A stretch of 64,000 bases of DNA from Membranipora membranacea (Eukaryota; Bryozoa; Gymnolaemata; Cheilostomatida; Membraniporidae), in assembly GCA_914767715.1 (NCBI GenBank), contig OU612073.1, forward strand, positions 20,150,001 through 20,214,000, read 5' to 3'. Of the stretch, positions 23,381-35,950 are shown in pieces; within the stretch, counting starts at the first letter, position 1; each line of letters begins with the position of its first letter. Below the pieces are notes generated by a model. It had not been told where the DNA came from. It searched no databases and saw only the letters and a program-made list of their open reading frames with translations. The position numbers and the translations under genes are program-made.

Positions 23381-23446
23381 ATTTATGGAAATCAGGAGCG
23401 ACATGCTAAATGCCAAATGCTAATGTCGCTCCTGATTTCCATAAAT
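23381..23446. repeat. Perfect hairpin, 24-nt arms
   Basis: Arms 23381-23404 and 23423-23446 are exact reverse complements (core TGGAAATCAGGAGCGACAT). The 18-nt spacer is GCTAAATGCCAAATGCTA. Confidence 0.9.
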
Positions 23447-24142
23447 AATAACACTATACTTCAGTGTAGTAGTAGCCTTCGAACCGTCAACATCTAGGGC
23501 TCATGCCCGCTCAGCCGACATCTTATTATCCAGACTCAACTATTATATTATGTACTTGATTCTGGACTTATCTTACGATATACACAGTATTATCATCACT
23601 ATAAATAGCTTCAAGTCAATCTATATAATATTTATGGTGAGTTTTCTTTTGTTATTTATACTTGTCGACTGCGTAACTTCCACTGCAAATGTATAATTCT
23701 ACCGATTGTGACGCTACGTTATTTTGTTTATTCTCAACTCCGTTCTTATATTCAACGCGTTGTGAGGCTACCCGATTATTTATTTATATATAATTGTCAT
23801 TGCTGACCGGCGCTATGATGTAAAGTTCTATCTCGGATTGTTTGAGACTGATTAATTTATTTCTCAGTTTTGTTATATGTACTTGTATTTTTTAACCTGT
23901 CAGTGCATATATTTAGGATTAATAATTTGTTTTAGGAGCTAATTATGTCGGGGCGCTGCTATACTCAGTTATGATAACAGTGTATACCATTATTACCTGT
24001 TCTGATTTTGTCGATGGTGGTTAATACACCAACAGCCTTGTACCCACCAATGTGCTTTTTTAATTAATCTCAGGAATTTCTAAGATTTTGCACTGGCAAT
24101 CATTAAAGAATTTGTGGGTACCACAAAATGCAGCACAACATA

Positions 24143-24178
24143 TCGCACGATAGTAGAATCAATTCTACTATCGTGCGA
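24143..24178. repeat. Perfect 17-bp palindrome, 2-nt loop
   Basis: TCGCACGATAGTAGAAT, CA, then the exact reverse complement. A second inverted pair (GTACCCATCAA at about 24212 and TTGATGGGTAC at about 24286) lies just to the right, so this may be the core of a small foldback element. Confidence 0.9.
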
Positions 24179-24949
24179 AGGTATTTGTAAACACACTATC
24201 TCTGTGTATTTTGTACCCATCAATCACAGTAATGCACAAGTGGTCGTGCATGATCGCAGATGAGTTCCTGGGACAGTTATGCAGTTGATGGGTACCAGGC
24301 TTTAATATTTGAACGACATCTGACCATTTCATTTTGTAATACTGCGTACTCATTTTATACACAGAATTTGGATTTCATAATATTGTGGCATATTTTAACC
24401 ACACATAGATTTTGCACTGTTCGTTTTTGTTGTTGCCACATTTTAACCGTTCTGACCATTTTAAAGCACAGATTACTCATACAACATTCATAATGAGATA
24501 ATTACTATTGTTCCCTATTTTACCATCCATGCTTCACTTGACTAATAATTTTGTTTGTCAATTCCAGGGTACAATTAAATAAAGACTGTTGCCAATATAC
24601 AATACAACCACCATACTGACATAGTACCAAGTAAGGTTTTTGAGCGTTTCTTGGTCCGGGATATTTCCGGACGGTATTTGGTGCATATATTGTTAGCACG
24701 GGAGGATCTCTTGCGATAATTGATACTAATGCGACTAAAAAGTGGATGACACTGGCTACTAGAAATACTTTCAAAATGTTTGGCACAGCTAGAAACAATA
24801 AAATCATTGAGTAGTGGAATACAATGGAGAGCTAACATATCAGTGTGACTCATATCGGGGGGTAATGATCTTAGTGGCACTGCGTTGGATTGTCTCTAGT
24901 TTATCTCTTAATGCCGAGGAGGAGGGTGGACAATATTAGGGATGACCGA

Positions 24950-26280
24950 CTTACCTCTTTTGGTGATTATCATAGCTATAAAGATTCATACTGAATTCAT
25001 ACCGAGCAAAATCATGTCACATCTTACAGCCTACCAATCACCAGTACTGCTTCTCATTAGGTAGCGGAGTTGTCTTGGCAGTTGTTTAAAACAGAGCCTA
25101 GTGAAAAGCATATTAGGCAGAGTTGATACCAATATTGTGTATAACTATTGCCTCAAAGATTTGTGTTTGAGTACCGTTGATTGTATTTTTTTCATCTTTG
25201 TAAAAGCAGAGATATCAAGATGTTCATCGCAGTATATTTTCACCCGTTTTCAAAGTCTGGTATGTTATATCAGATGCTTCTTATTTCCTTTGATTTGTCG
25301 TTTTCTTTAGCATTTTATTCTATTCCTGACCAGTCTGGTTTAGCTGATCAGAAATTCAGAAAGAAGTTAATGCTGATAGGTGCTAACATATTCCCTTTTT
25401 AACTGACATATGAAGTATATCAGTCTCGATTTGGTAACTAAACTAGTCTGATAGTCTGGCTGAGAATGTTGATAGCTCTTCTTGCTTAGAACTATCTGCA
25501 TCATGTAGGCCTAAAATAATTTATACAGTAGATCTGCGGTGAATTTGAAACAAGAAATTATATTTTGAGGAGTGAAATATTGGACTATATACAGATGTGA
25601 AACAAAAAGGAAATTATAATAGAACGTAGACGTGTTCTCATATGCAGCGAACTGATCTGTGCCGTATGCTTCTAAAATGAAAAGGGCAGCAGATTACTAA
25701 AGGATCTAGTTTGTACATTCGGTTATAAAAATCTGAGTGTTGAGTTAACACACCAGGTACCATTACAGTATATGATGTCCAAAGGTGATATATTGGATGG
25801 TATTTACTAGCTGACAATTCAAATTCAAGTGTATGCTGGTCTAGTGAGCAGCCCTTTGGAATATTGTCATATGATCAAATAATATGATATCATATAATAT
25901 AAATATTAATGTTTAGAATTTTTTGTTTTTAAGACCTACATTATGGATAATTCTGTGGGTGTATTTTTTTGTTACATATGGGCTCTTCCTAATATCTAAT
26001 GATTGAGAACATATATTTTCAAACGAAATAACCTACAGATATAATAAATTCATTTGTTTTATATTCAGCGAAATTTGCAATATGTAGTTACAATTGGTCA
26101 TCAGTCAATATTTTCATTATGTCTAAAAATGAGTCGCAATTAGAAGAAACATAATTGACACAAGTAAGAATTAAAGCTACACCCTTACTATCCTGACCCT
26201 GATAATCTGTCACTTTACCGTCTGGATCAGTTTCCACAATATTGAAGATAAACTCAAGCAATTCGCATTTGAGTCCATCA
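24950..26280. repeat. Segmental duplication, left copy (3' flank of gene A)
   Basis: This stretch aligns by eye with 60690-62290, for example GTGATTATCATAG near 24962 and 60692, CTGCGGTGAATTTG near 25532 and 61632, and AAAAGGAAATTATAAT near 25607 and 61704. It holds a - strand frame (26088-26288, DDQL at its end) that lies after the gene A stop and has a broken counterpart at 62.2 kb, so it is treated as 3' UTR or repeat. Confidence 0.7.
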
Positions 26281-26284
26281 AATG

Positions 26285-29200
26285 TCATGGGAGAGGCAAC
26301 CAGCTAAATTAAGTGGCGTAATTTTTAACTGCTTGTGGGCTGTCAATGTTTGAATCCTTACCTGCTAAACCTTCTGATGCTTTTCCTGAATCTGGTCACA
26401 AGTCCCCTTGGTCCTGATCTCTTTCTGGTGCTGCAACAGAAAATAATACTCTTCAATCAATGAACACTGATCGATTCCAATTATTCTTAGACAAGAAATC
26501 ATTACATTAGCATCTCAGTAATCTCAGGAAGTGGTATCTGTTGTTAAATTTGAGAGCAAAATATTGTCTGGTTCAGTGAGGCAACCTGTTCCGTTTTTAC
26601 TTTATTGTAAGGCTATTTCAAATTATTTTTCTCTAGAAAGTTATATTAGACACAGCTCTGTTTGATAAAAGTGTACCAGAATTCTGCAAGAAATTGATAT
26701 TCTAAGATCGAGAAGTTTGTTTCATACAAATATTGTTTTAAAGGAGTTTAAAGAGGTAGGAATCGAAGGGGGTGCACGGGGATTAATCATGTGAAGTGAC
26801 AGGCAAGACCATTGGCTGATCAATGTAATTAGAGGCGGAGAATGGCCTTGGTCTCCGCCTCTAACAGCCAGTCTACGTTGCATTCTCAAGTGGTCAAGTG
26901 TGTTATGTAAGAAATTGTGATTCGCAGACACCCATAAATAAAGTTGAATAGAAGCTATGATATAGCTATTGTTGTGTTGGCTCATCACACTTGGGATTAT
27001 AGGGTTTAATTACAACGGTCAATTTCAATCTTGACAACGGTATCTAGGCAACCTCTAAAACCATAAATCATAACGTCAAAATTGACCAATAAGAGCTCGT
27101 ACATTTTGAAGCGGATGATTTGAAATCATCGGAACTGGGCAATTTCGTATGACATCAGTCATATTTTCACCACTTTCCAATGCCATTATTGGAATGAAAA
27201 TTTATTGGGCATGTGTATCACACAATTCCGCATCAGCTTGTCTGATTCCCATTAAAAATAATTCACTGCTTCTCCTCTTAATTCCGAAAAAGCAGGAGGA
27301 ATTTGAATGCTGCTAACCCCATTTGAATTTGATATGGCTGGGTGATCGCTTTACATTGACTGGCCCTTATATACCGGTCGAGGCACTTTAAATGGAAGCC
27401 ACAACTGCGATGTCAATTAAATCATAAAATATCTTACATGTCACTTCCCACTTCACTCCCCACAAACATTACCACACTTTCCTCCTCTACGCTCTGCTGA
27501 CCCTCATCTTCTCTCATATTCACCAAATCAGCTTCCTACATAATTATTGATGACATGTTAGCATAGATCAAATGAACTTTCTCATGATTACATCAAATCA
27601 TGTTTATATAAGTTTGCACTTCCATGTTCACAAAATGACAATTCACACATTTTTATTACTTATATACTTCCTGTATTTATCCCTATTTCTCTGTCCATCT
27701 TATCTTCATAATCACAAACAACCACATTTATCTGAATTATAGATACATCCGATTGATATTAGGTCAACCTAAATATTCAAAATAAGCCACCCGATGCCGA
27801 AAAAAATTAGATTGGCCTTTATCTGTCTGGCCGAGTCAGATCAATATTTATTGCTGAGATAAGCAAACCCTCCTGCTTTCTCCTCCTTACTTATTATTTA
27901 TACTAGATATAATAGATTGCATCATATTTTTGGACATACATTTACATTAACTAATCATACATTTAAGTTTCATATAAAAATGTTCTTTAAACGACAAAAT
28001 TGTAATCTGCAACCTGCCTGAGGGTGAGTTACTTTGAATATGAGCTAAATCGAATAAACTCGGTCTAGGTATATCAAGTGACAGGATGATATTAAAACCA
28101 ACTGTGATTAAATTAAATGGATTAATTGTTACTCTAATCAAGATTAAACAAAAGTATCTTTAATTAAGACAGCTTACCTTCTCTACCTTATCGTTCTGAT
28201 TTCCCACATTATCAATGTCCCGCCCAGTAAATCCCGCCACCACAAAATCCTCCTCCTATTTAAAGTGATAAAAAGTTTAATTGAATATATGATTTTATTT
28301 AAATGGCCTCTTTGATGACATTAATATATGCATGTTTAATAATCTGAAACAGTGATGATGTTGGTGCGGCGTAGACATTAGTAGTTGTAGTGTTGGTGTT
28401 TACTATAATTATACTTTGCTCTTGGCTGCAGTCCATTGCTCTGAGATTCTTTTCTCATAATAAGTTTGCATCACTTAGTTAGGCAATTTGTTTAGGGTCT
28501 GTTATCAAGAATTTATTTTACTCACTGTATTCATTCCTACCTCATTAAAAATCTTTTTATCCTCTGAATATGAGCTAAATCGAATAAACTCGGTCTAGGT
28601 ATATCAAGTGACAGGATGATATTAAAACCAACTGTGATTAAATTAAATGGATTAATTGTTACTCTAATCAAGATTAAACAAAAGTATCTTTAATTAAGAC
28701 AGCTTACCTTCTCTACCTTATCGTTCTGATTTCCCACATTATCAATGTCCCGCCCAGTAAATCCCGCCACCACAAAATCCTCCTCCTATTTAAAGTGATA
28801 AAAAGTTTAATTAAATATATGATTTTATTTAAATGGCCTCTTTGATGACATTAATATATGCATGTTTAATAATCTGAAACAGTGATGATGTTGGTGCGGC
28901 GTTGACATTAGTAGTTGTAGTGTTGGTGTTTACTATAATTATACTTTGCTCTTGGCTGCAGTCCATTGCTCTGAGATTCTTTTCTCATAATAAGTTTGCA
29001 TCACTTAGTTAGGCAATTTGTTTAGGGTCTGTTATCAAGAATTTATTTTACTCACTGTATTCATTCCTACCTCATTACAAATCTTTTTATCCTCCCGCAT
29101 ACCCGTCAGTTCTCTCTGAAGAAAACCATAAAGCACTGATTATGATCTCTATGAACTATATTGCTGAATAAAACACGACATGAATATCAGTAATCATCTG

Positions 29201-32200
29201 ATACAAACATGTGAGATCTCCTTTTTAATGGTGAGAACTCTGCACAGCTCCTCTGGACAATCAAGTAATGCAACAACCTGTTGCTTGTGGTTAAAATTCT
29301 ATACTCCAGTTAATTTACATATGACTGTGATCAGCTTTCGTATCTCTAGATCCGACTCACTAAACCAAGGCTCAATGTTATAGAGGGGTATACTTACAAA
29401 TTTCTCCTCCATCTCTCTAACTTCATCGTCCCTTGCGCCACACGTGTGCCTGTATATCTTCTTCAACCTATAAAGCGAAGAGTAACATCAAAATCATGAA
29501 CAATCAGCAACTGACAGGTGGATGATGCTACACATATCTACTAAAAAGACTGGTCACAAAAATCACAAGTTAAATGAAACGTGTTGATGGCTCTCCTCCT
29601 ACTGAAAAAAAGGACAAAATATCGAGATTGCTTTCCTCATAAACCAAGATAGAATACCATTTCTTATCCCTGAAATACCTATGCAGTGTGTCAGATGACT
29701 CTCTTCTGCCTGTCTTGACAATGACCTTCTTTGGTGGGGAGGGGGATAAACAAACAGAGCTAAGGTGCACTGCTGAGTGCTGACTAACTACAGCAAAAAA
29801 ACAGAATGATCCTTATAATTGATCTGAGCTCTCAGCAATAATCAAAATTTGGTCCCCATTTTCTGACCTTAATATGTTCTAGGTGATAATATGTAAGCAT
29901 GCATAATGCAAGTTTTAAAGAAGTTTTATGGATTAATATACTAATGTGTCATTTCAGCTTCACTGTTAGATTTACAAGTATATTGGCGGATTTTTTATCT
30001 AATTTGCAATCGATGTTGTATGGTAGTTTAAGCCCCCAAAGCTCCTACCCCTCCCTTACAGTGCCACACATACCTGGAGCACTAGGAATTTTAGGTGAAG
30101 TTACTTACTCTTTTCTTTCTTATTATTTACAAGCAGTAGTTCGGAGTTGTGCAGCCATGTATATAATGAGAACAACTCCAAACTCTGGATTAATTGTTAT
30201 TATTTCCAACCATGCGCTACATAAACAGATATGATAAATGTTTTATTGTTTTTGGCAAAAGCTCATCTTAGGTTGATCTTACTTATTCAACTCTGCTCTC
30301 AGCCCGTCCACCTCTCCTCTCTGCCAGTCCGCCCCCGCCGCACCCCTTAACTCTGCCTCCATCCTCCCTTCCTCAGCCCTGTACACAAACAAATTCACAG
30401 TGTGAACAACTTTCCTTGATTTTGATTGCATTATTGACAATTCTACAACAGACGTGGCTGATGTGCAAAGATTTTAAAATGAGTGAGAGAACGGAGAAAA
30501 GAACCTTCAATTCTTTCTCACAGGTCATTTCAAATAAATAGTCAGGCACAGCAAAGGGTGATAGCACATAGAACTGTTTCACTACTTTCTCGTTACAAAC
30601 AATGAATATAATTATTTTACCGTATTATCTCTTGTTGGTAGGTTTTTTTCATTAGCTCTTCCCTTTTGTTGTTGTCTTCCTTTACCCTAAAAACAATTTG
30701 GGTTTCATTCATCAGGATAACAATTTAGTTGTACTTATAAAATTATTGTATATCTTAGGCTGTCATGAGTTATGCTTGATATTACCTACTGCTTTTACAG
30801 TATAAGACAGGGTCAATTAATTTTCATTGAATATTTGGAGCTCCAATAACCAGAATACATGTTATGTTATGGTTCCGTATTGACAACCTTACAATGATCG
30901 CTGGATTGCAATCAAAGTAGGTTTTTTTCTGATTGCTTGGAGTTATTCATGGATATCAGATTAGTATATCATTGTATTATACTATTTATTGGATGGATGA
31001 ATGACGAATGATTGATTATATGATCGCTATACTTACTTCTTCATCATCTTTTCATTTACTTCAATACTCGCTTCATATTTTTCCTCTACACTTTTGATCT
31101 TATTTTCCTTCCTTTCCATTCTAAATATAAAAAAACAAACAAGCTTTAATTTGAACATCTAGCGCCGAATTGTGAAAGATCCTAGGGAGGAGTATTTCAG
31201 ATACAATTAGAACTTCAAAAGAATCCATGCCAAAGAAAACATTTGATTATCAAAATGGCAGGAAAGAACCATGAGTGTTTGATTGTTGCGATACTGTTAC
31301 TGCGGCAACACCATCAATTTATTTGGCTATCGAATCATACTATTAGATTTAACTCTCTAAGTTTGTAATCTAGCTCTTAAGGAACTTTGAGTCTATATAT
31401 CACCTCACCTTCTCTCTAGTCTTTTCGTTCTCCTTTCTCTCTTCGTGATATCTCTCTTAACCGCTTCCATCAATTGCTCCCTAACATCCCGCTCCACATT
31501 CGTCAGTCTTATATACTTAAGGTTACTGACCCTTAATACTACAGTTTCTACATAAAATATAAATAGTTGACACATCGAATCATGAGAGATGGCGCTTTAG
31601 TGAGTGAAGATGTTGCTACCTTCCACAAAACTAGCATACAACCAGTGTATAGCCTGCTTTGGTTGAGTTAGTTCAATTTACTTGCTTCACTCCACTGGTT
31701 GAGGGGACACAATACCCAATAAGAGAGTAATTCACGGATTATGAATGGAGGGAAAACATGGCAAGAGACTAAAATGCGCAATAAGTGTCATCCAGAAGGG
31801 TTCTGGGGTCTTACCAAAATAATAATGTGCTGCGGTCGCTACCAACACACAAACACACACCATCCACGCCAACACTGAAACAAAGAGATGACCATGATTA
31901 ATCGGTAAAAAAGATGACGCACGGACTCGGACTGTTTATAAATGGTTGTACTACAGCGGGGAAATCAAAGGGAGGAGCAAACAAGACTAGAAATGCTATA
32001 GATAGAGGGAAATAATATACAAATAGGTTGTGTTTACTCTATGACAGTCAAATCCTTGTAATTTAAAACAGAATAACCATGCTCATTGCAAGGAGAATAA
32101 AAGGCAATCATTTTATGGTTGGAAGACTGCAGTGAGACTTTGCTCGGGACCATCAGCTTATTCATTTGACGTATTTGAACACCTTCTGTTTAATTATTTA

Positions 32201-32523
32201 CAACTTCTTGCTGTTTAGTAAGAAACAGAAGATTGGGCTGCCCCTAAAGAGGGACGCAAGGTGCCCTAAATCCTCATACCGAGAATGTGATACATCCTAG
32301 AAAACTTGAATGCATCCTAGAGGTGAGGCCATAGAAGACCTAATCATGAGTGTGCAGCAAGCTGCCAAAACTGAACTGGCACTAATCAGCCATTGGCAGT
32401 GACACTTTGATCTTAGCCAGTAGGCCGAGAACTTCTTGTCGAACCCAGCCACAGAGTTAATATAAAGGCAACAAACTTCTTACCAATCAGTACAACGAAT
32501 ACTCCGGTCAAACTGATGTCCAT
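26285..32523 (-). CDS. Gene A: membrane-anchored coiled-coil protein, spliced model
   Basis: Thirteen exons join in one open frame of about 313 residues: 32523-32484, 31874-31815, 31547-31409, 31120-31037, 30686-30621, 30378-30283, 29467-29398, 29115-29071, 28785-28708, 28255-28178, 27535-27438, 26430-26362, 26303-26285. All have AG acceptors and GT donors and every phase matches. The start (MDISLTGVFVV) opens a hydrophobic stretch, residues about 7-33 (LIVLAWMVCVCVLVATAA), either a signal anchor or membrane span. Residues about 35-190 are Lys/Glu/Arg-rich and coiled-coil-like (TKRERRTKRLE, KENKIKSVEEKYEASIEVNE). Next come an acidic part (VNMREDEGQQSVEEE) and a basic end (TRKRSGPRGLV, FRKSIRRFS). 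Residues after the span are basic, so the rod may face the cytosol. The family is not recognised. The doubled 78-nt exon is discussed separately; without one copy the protein is 287 residues. Confidence 0.75.
26829..26864. repeat. Perfect hairpin in gene A intron
   Basis: TTAGAGGCGGAGA, a 10-nt loop, then TCTCCGCCTCTAA. It is GC-rich in an AT-rich intron. Confidence 0.85.
27668..27733 (-). pseudogene. Gene A exon 10 relic with lost donor
   Basis: This aligns with the intact gene F exon at 63705-63652. In F the exon ends ACT then GTAAGT. Here the matching bases are ACA then GGAAGT, so GT is gone. Reading on gives a stop. Skipping it keeps gene A in frame (exons on both sides are phase 0). Confidence 0.55.
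28035..29094 (-). repeat. 530-bp tandem duplication inside gene A
   Basis: Copies 28035-28564 and 28565-29094 differ at about three positions (TAATTGAA/TAATTAAA, GGCGTAGAC/GGCGTTGAC, ATTAAAAA/ATTACAAA), about 99.4% identity. The left break lies in an intron, the right break inside exon 29115-29071. The copied piece carries the whole 78-nt exon and only the last 24 nt plus donor of its upstream neighbour, without an acceptor. Confidence 0.95.
32211..32429 (-). mobile_element. U2 snRNA-derived SINE, copy 1
   Basis: Read on the - strand, the 5' end is TTCTCGGCCTACTGGCTAAG then ATCAAAGTG, matching the 5' stem-loop of U2 snRNA (TTCTCGGCCTTTTGGCTAAGATCAAGTG in human U2, from memory, in two pieces: TTCTCGGCCTTTTGGC and TAAGATCAAGTG). 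After that the sequence is not U2 but a body of about 190 bp shared by all four copies, ending near TTCTGTTTCTTA. AACTTCTTG flanks both sides (32202-32210 and 32430-32438) as a target-site duplication. It lies in the first intron of gene A. Confidence 0.85.
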
Positions 32524-33071
32524 TTTTGCAAACATATTTAGTTAAGTAGTTAAGTAAATCAAGTTAACCAACCAACACAATTCAAGTTGCAATAATCAAT
32601 GAGCAAAATTGCAAACATTACAAAAACGAACAATGAAGCATTTTTGGAATAACTTAAACTGAGCATAATACTATTATCTCATACCTCATGGTAATGTCTT
32701 TTATTATCGAAGACCAAGGGAGAAGACAACTTCGCTAAAACTATCTCCAAAACTCCCTGGTCAAACCAGAGACTATAGATGAGACCTTCCACTTGCCATG
32801 ATATCGTATATAACCGATGCGAACACATTGAAAATTAGGCTCCACCCCTTTCTGGTGGTAATCACTTGGAGGTAAGCGTACCCAGTGCTATGAATTTACC
32901 ATCAAAAATTGACAAGGTGAATGCTTTAGTTGTTTATTTTATAAGTACATTCCCACAAAACTTTCAATAATATCAACTGGGACAAATGAAATCTAAGAGG
33001 TGACTTTTATATAAAATATAGGCATCAAAGAATTAAAATACTTGGTGAATGATAAAACCTTTTGGTAATGT

Positions 33072-33093
33072 AGCCCCCCCCCCCCCGCCCCCA
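33072..33093. repeat. Poly-C tract
   Basis: A run of C interrupted by one G, upstream of gene A. A similar run of about 18 C lies at 51151-51168 within block E, in paralogous surroundings to the gene A family. Confidence 0.9.
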
Positions 33094-35240
33094 TATATAA
33101 AGACAATTGAATATTCAATGTGAATATGGTTAAATGTGAACAAGCCCTGATGATATATTCTCCAGTTCTGGTGACTGAATTGCATTCATCAGTCAGGCCA
33201 GCACAGAAATTTTCTATAGCATAGGTCTGAGAAAAGTATCATCCTCAAATCTAAGTTTTCCCGTTTTAAGTTAGCATATTGCTGATTGTTGCCTGAAGAT
33301 AAATGTGCTTCGAACTGCTCTGAATCTGTCTATGAAGCCAAAACAAGTTTTCAAGGCGATTTGTAAAAAAAAAGCTTTTCATATCGCCAACCATCCAACA
33401 GTAACTTTGAGGCAGAGAGGGAGGTCTTCTATCTCTTGATGCAGTAATTTCTTTACATTTTGAATTGTCAGTATGAATCTGCTGACGATGCACTTTACTC
33501 CGATGCCATTCTTACTTCATTTTTGAATGCGTGTCTATGGTTGGTCGTAGTCACCATGATTAATTTTTTTTATATTTATCTTAGCGCATATATTGACAAG
33601 CGATGCTATCCAAACAAAAAGAAGGCCTCTTCTTGTCCTCACAGATGAAAACTTTGTCCATGAAACTCATCACAACAGCTAACCTATGTCAGGCCATCAT
33701 TGCATTGCAGTGGGCAACTATGATGGATTATACTGCACAGCCCCCTTACTTTCTCACAAAAATACAGGCCTGTATACTATAAATCCCTGGCTAAGAATGC
33801 AATAACAAGTTGATAGTGACTTTGTTGCTGTCTGATCTAGTTTTGTCATCAAGATTGTGGTTATTTTGCCTCAAATAACTTAGGTGAAAAACCTGAAACT
33901 TTATTGATAAACCCATTGCTGTCCAAGGCAGCAGCGCTAACTTTACAACCAGAAGTGGGCGTGACCGTCAAATAAAGCTGATTGGCTATTCGCATTTTAT
34001 GCGCAATTGGAAGGTCTCTATATCTATAGTCTCTGGTCAAACTATGAAATCAATTATTATTTATTTTGTTTTTCTTAAAAGTGTACAGATAAAAAAAGGA
34101 ATTCTATGCTGTTCGGGCAGGTGGGTGGGCAGGATGGCAGTTAACATATTTCGATTAATGTATTTTATTTGCAAAAGATAAGAGCAATAATAGAATAAAG
34201 TCCGGTGAAAAAAATGTAGGTAATGAAGCTGCATTATATTATCATAAATAAACTACATCAGATTGAAAAGCTATCAAACAAACTCTCACTCAGTCATCAG
34301 CAGTCATTGTCATTGTTGCCATCAGAACAGTCTGTAATTCCATCACATACAACTGATGACCTCCCACAATACTCCTTATCACTACACAGAAAGTTATTAT
34401 CCGGAGAACAAATTTATCAAAGTCCAATAAAGTAAACAGGGCTACAGAAATAGAAGGCTTGCAGAATGCATTTACATTTATCAATCAGAATGAATCGCAA
34501 TCGCAGATCAATTAATCTCTAGGATATTACAAGGAAACTTAGTTTTCTTCTAAGAGTACAGAGAAAACAACTCCATCATTTCAATTGATGCTGAATTGTT
34601 TTTGTTGTTTGGCTTTACAAACAAAGTGCAAGTTTTGATGTTTAAAGATTTACAGATTTATTTGTATTCCGCTGTAAAAAATTCCCTTGGATATTATATA
34701 AAACAGTTAGATGGCTCTGGTATAAATAAAACTGTATTTCACAAAAATTTCTTGGCACCATCATGAAAAATTGATTTTCTGCCTTTTACAATGTGTGCAT
34801 TAATTACAAAATTGTCTTCAGTCGACTCGAATGTCTATACTGTGATGACTGCCTCTCAGGCACCAACGCGTGGAGCCGATGCCTACAGTCACTGGCTGTC
34901 TTGATAAAATGATTCCGATAAAGTGATTCACTGAAAAGTCCTTACTCCGGGATGGCTAGTGCTGATAGTCTAGGTAAAATTACTCTAGCGCACAATTTTA
35001 AAAATAGTTTTAAGGATTTTAGCTGGCTGTTGGTTCATAAGGCAAAAAAGGCAGGGATACAAAAATTGAGGATTGATCGTATGTTGGCAACATAAAATAG
35101 GACAAGTTTGTGACAAGAGATATACCCTAAGGTTTCAGTGTAGTGGACTATAAAACTTCCTTACACAATACAGAAATTCTGTCATAGTGGTGCCAAGTGG
35201 CCATTGCCAGTCAAAATCTTTAACAATTTGTTCAATATTA
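33094..35240. other. Intergenic, no confident gene
   Basis: Short frames only. A + frame at 34223-34435 rich in Ser/Gln/His (SLSHQQSLSLLPSEQS) ends with a stop and could be a terminal exon, but no upstream acceptor or matching exon was found. Sequence from about 35226 onwards (ATCATGTTTATATAAGTT) matches 27595-27620, the start of paralogous block C. Confidence 0.4.
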
Positions 35241-35449
35241 TATCCAATCATGTTTATATAAGTTAGCACACAAATTGACAAGGACTGAATTCAAGAATTT
35301 TTATTACTCACAGTAATCATACAAATATCTCTGTACGAATTGTCTTCATATCATACACAAACAGTCATCTGAAATATAGACACAGGTCTTGCAATAATAT
35401 TTTGTCGAGCTAAATATTTACAATTAGCCAACCAAAAGTAAAAAAAATG

Positions 35450-35706
35450 TTGGCTTCTCGGCCAATTGGCTAAGATCAAAGTGTCACTGCTAATGGCCGA
35501 TTAGTGCCAGTTCAGTTTTGGCAGCTCGCTGCACACCCACGATTAGGAGGTATCTTCTATGGCCTCACCTCTAGGATGCATTCTAGTTTTCTAGGATGTA
35601 TCACATTCTCAGTACGAGGACTTCGGGCAACTTGGGCCCCCTAAGTATGAGGATTTAGGGCACCTTGTGTCCTTCTTTAGGGGCAGCCCAATCTTCTGTT
35701 TCTTAT
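35450..35706 (+). mobile_element. U2 snRNA-derived SINE, copy 2
   Basis: Starts CTTCTCGGCCAATTGGCTAA then GATCAAAGTG. It is the longest copy and contains an extra repeat of the GAGGAxTTxGGGCA segment (35610 and 35650). Ends at CTGTTTCTTATC. It is preceded by AAAAATGTTGG, which recurs before copy 3 and after it. Confidence 0.8.
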
Positions 35707-35727
35707 CAAATGGAGACCAAAAATGTT

Positions 35728-35950
35728 GGCTTCTCGGCCTATTGGCTAAGATCAAAGTGTCACTGCCAATGGCTGATTAGTGCCTGTTTCAGTTTCTTGC
35801 AGCTTGCTGCACACTTACGATTAGGAGGTCCACCATGGCCTTACCTCTAGGATGCATTCTAGTTTTCTAGGATGTATCACACTCTCAGTACGAGGACTTC
35901 GGGCAACTTGGGCCCCCTTTAGGGACAGCCCACCCTCTATTTTGTAAAAA
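35728..35950 (+). mobile_element. U2 snRNA-derived SINE, copy 3
   Basis: Same head (CTTCTCGGCCTATTGGCTAA then GATCAAAGTG) and body as copy 2, with a slightly shorter middle. CCAAAAATGTTGG lies at 35717-35729 and at 35962-35975, so it is flanked by a direct repeat. Copies 2 and 3 form a tandem pair, made by two insertions at one site or by duplication. Confidence 0.8.

Noticed and set aside
26088-26288. 66-codon ORF on the - strand as a separate gene
   Set aside because: It lies just past the gene A stop, starts at an overlapping ATG, and its paralog at 62.2 kb is broken, so it is more likely 3' UTR.
35450-35706. Functional U2 snRNA gene
   Set aside because: Only the first ~28 nt match U2. 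The branch-site region, Sm site and 3' stem-loops are absent.
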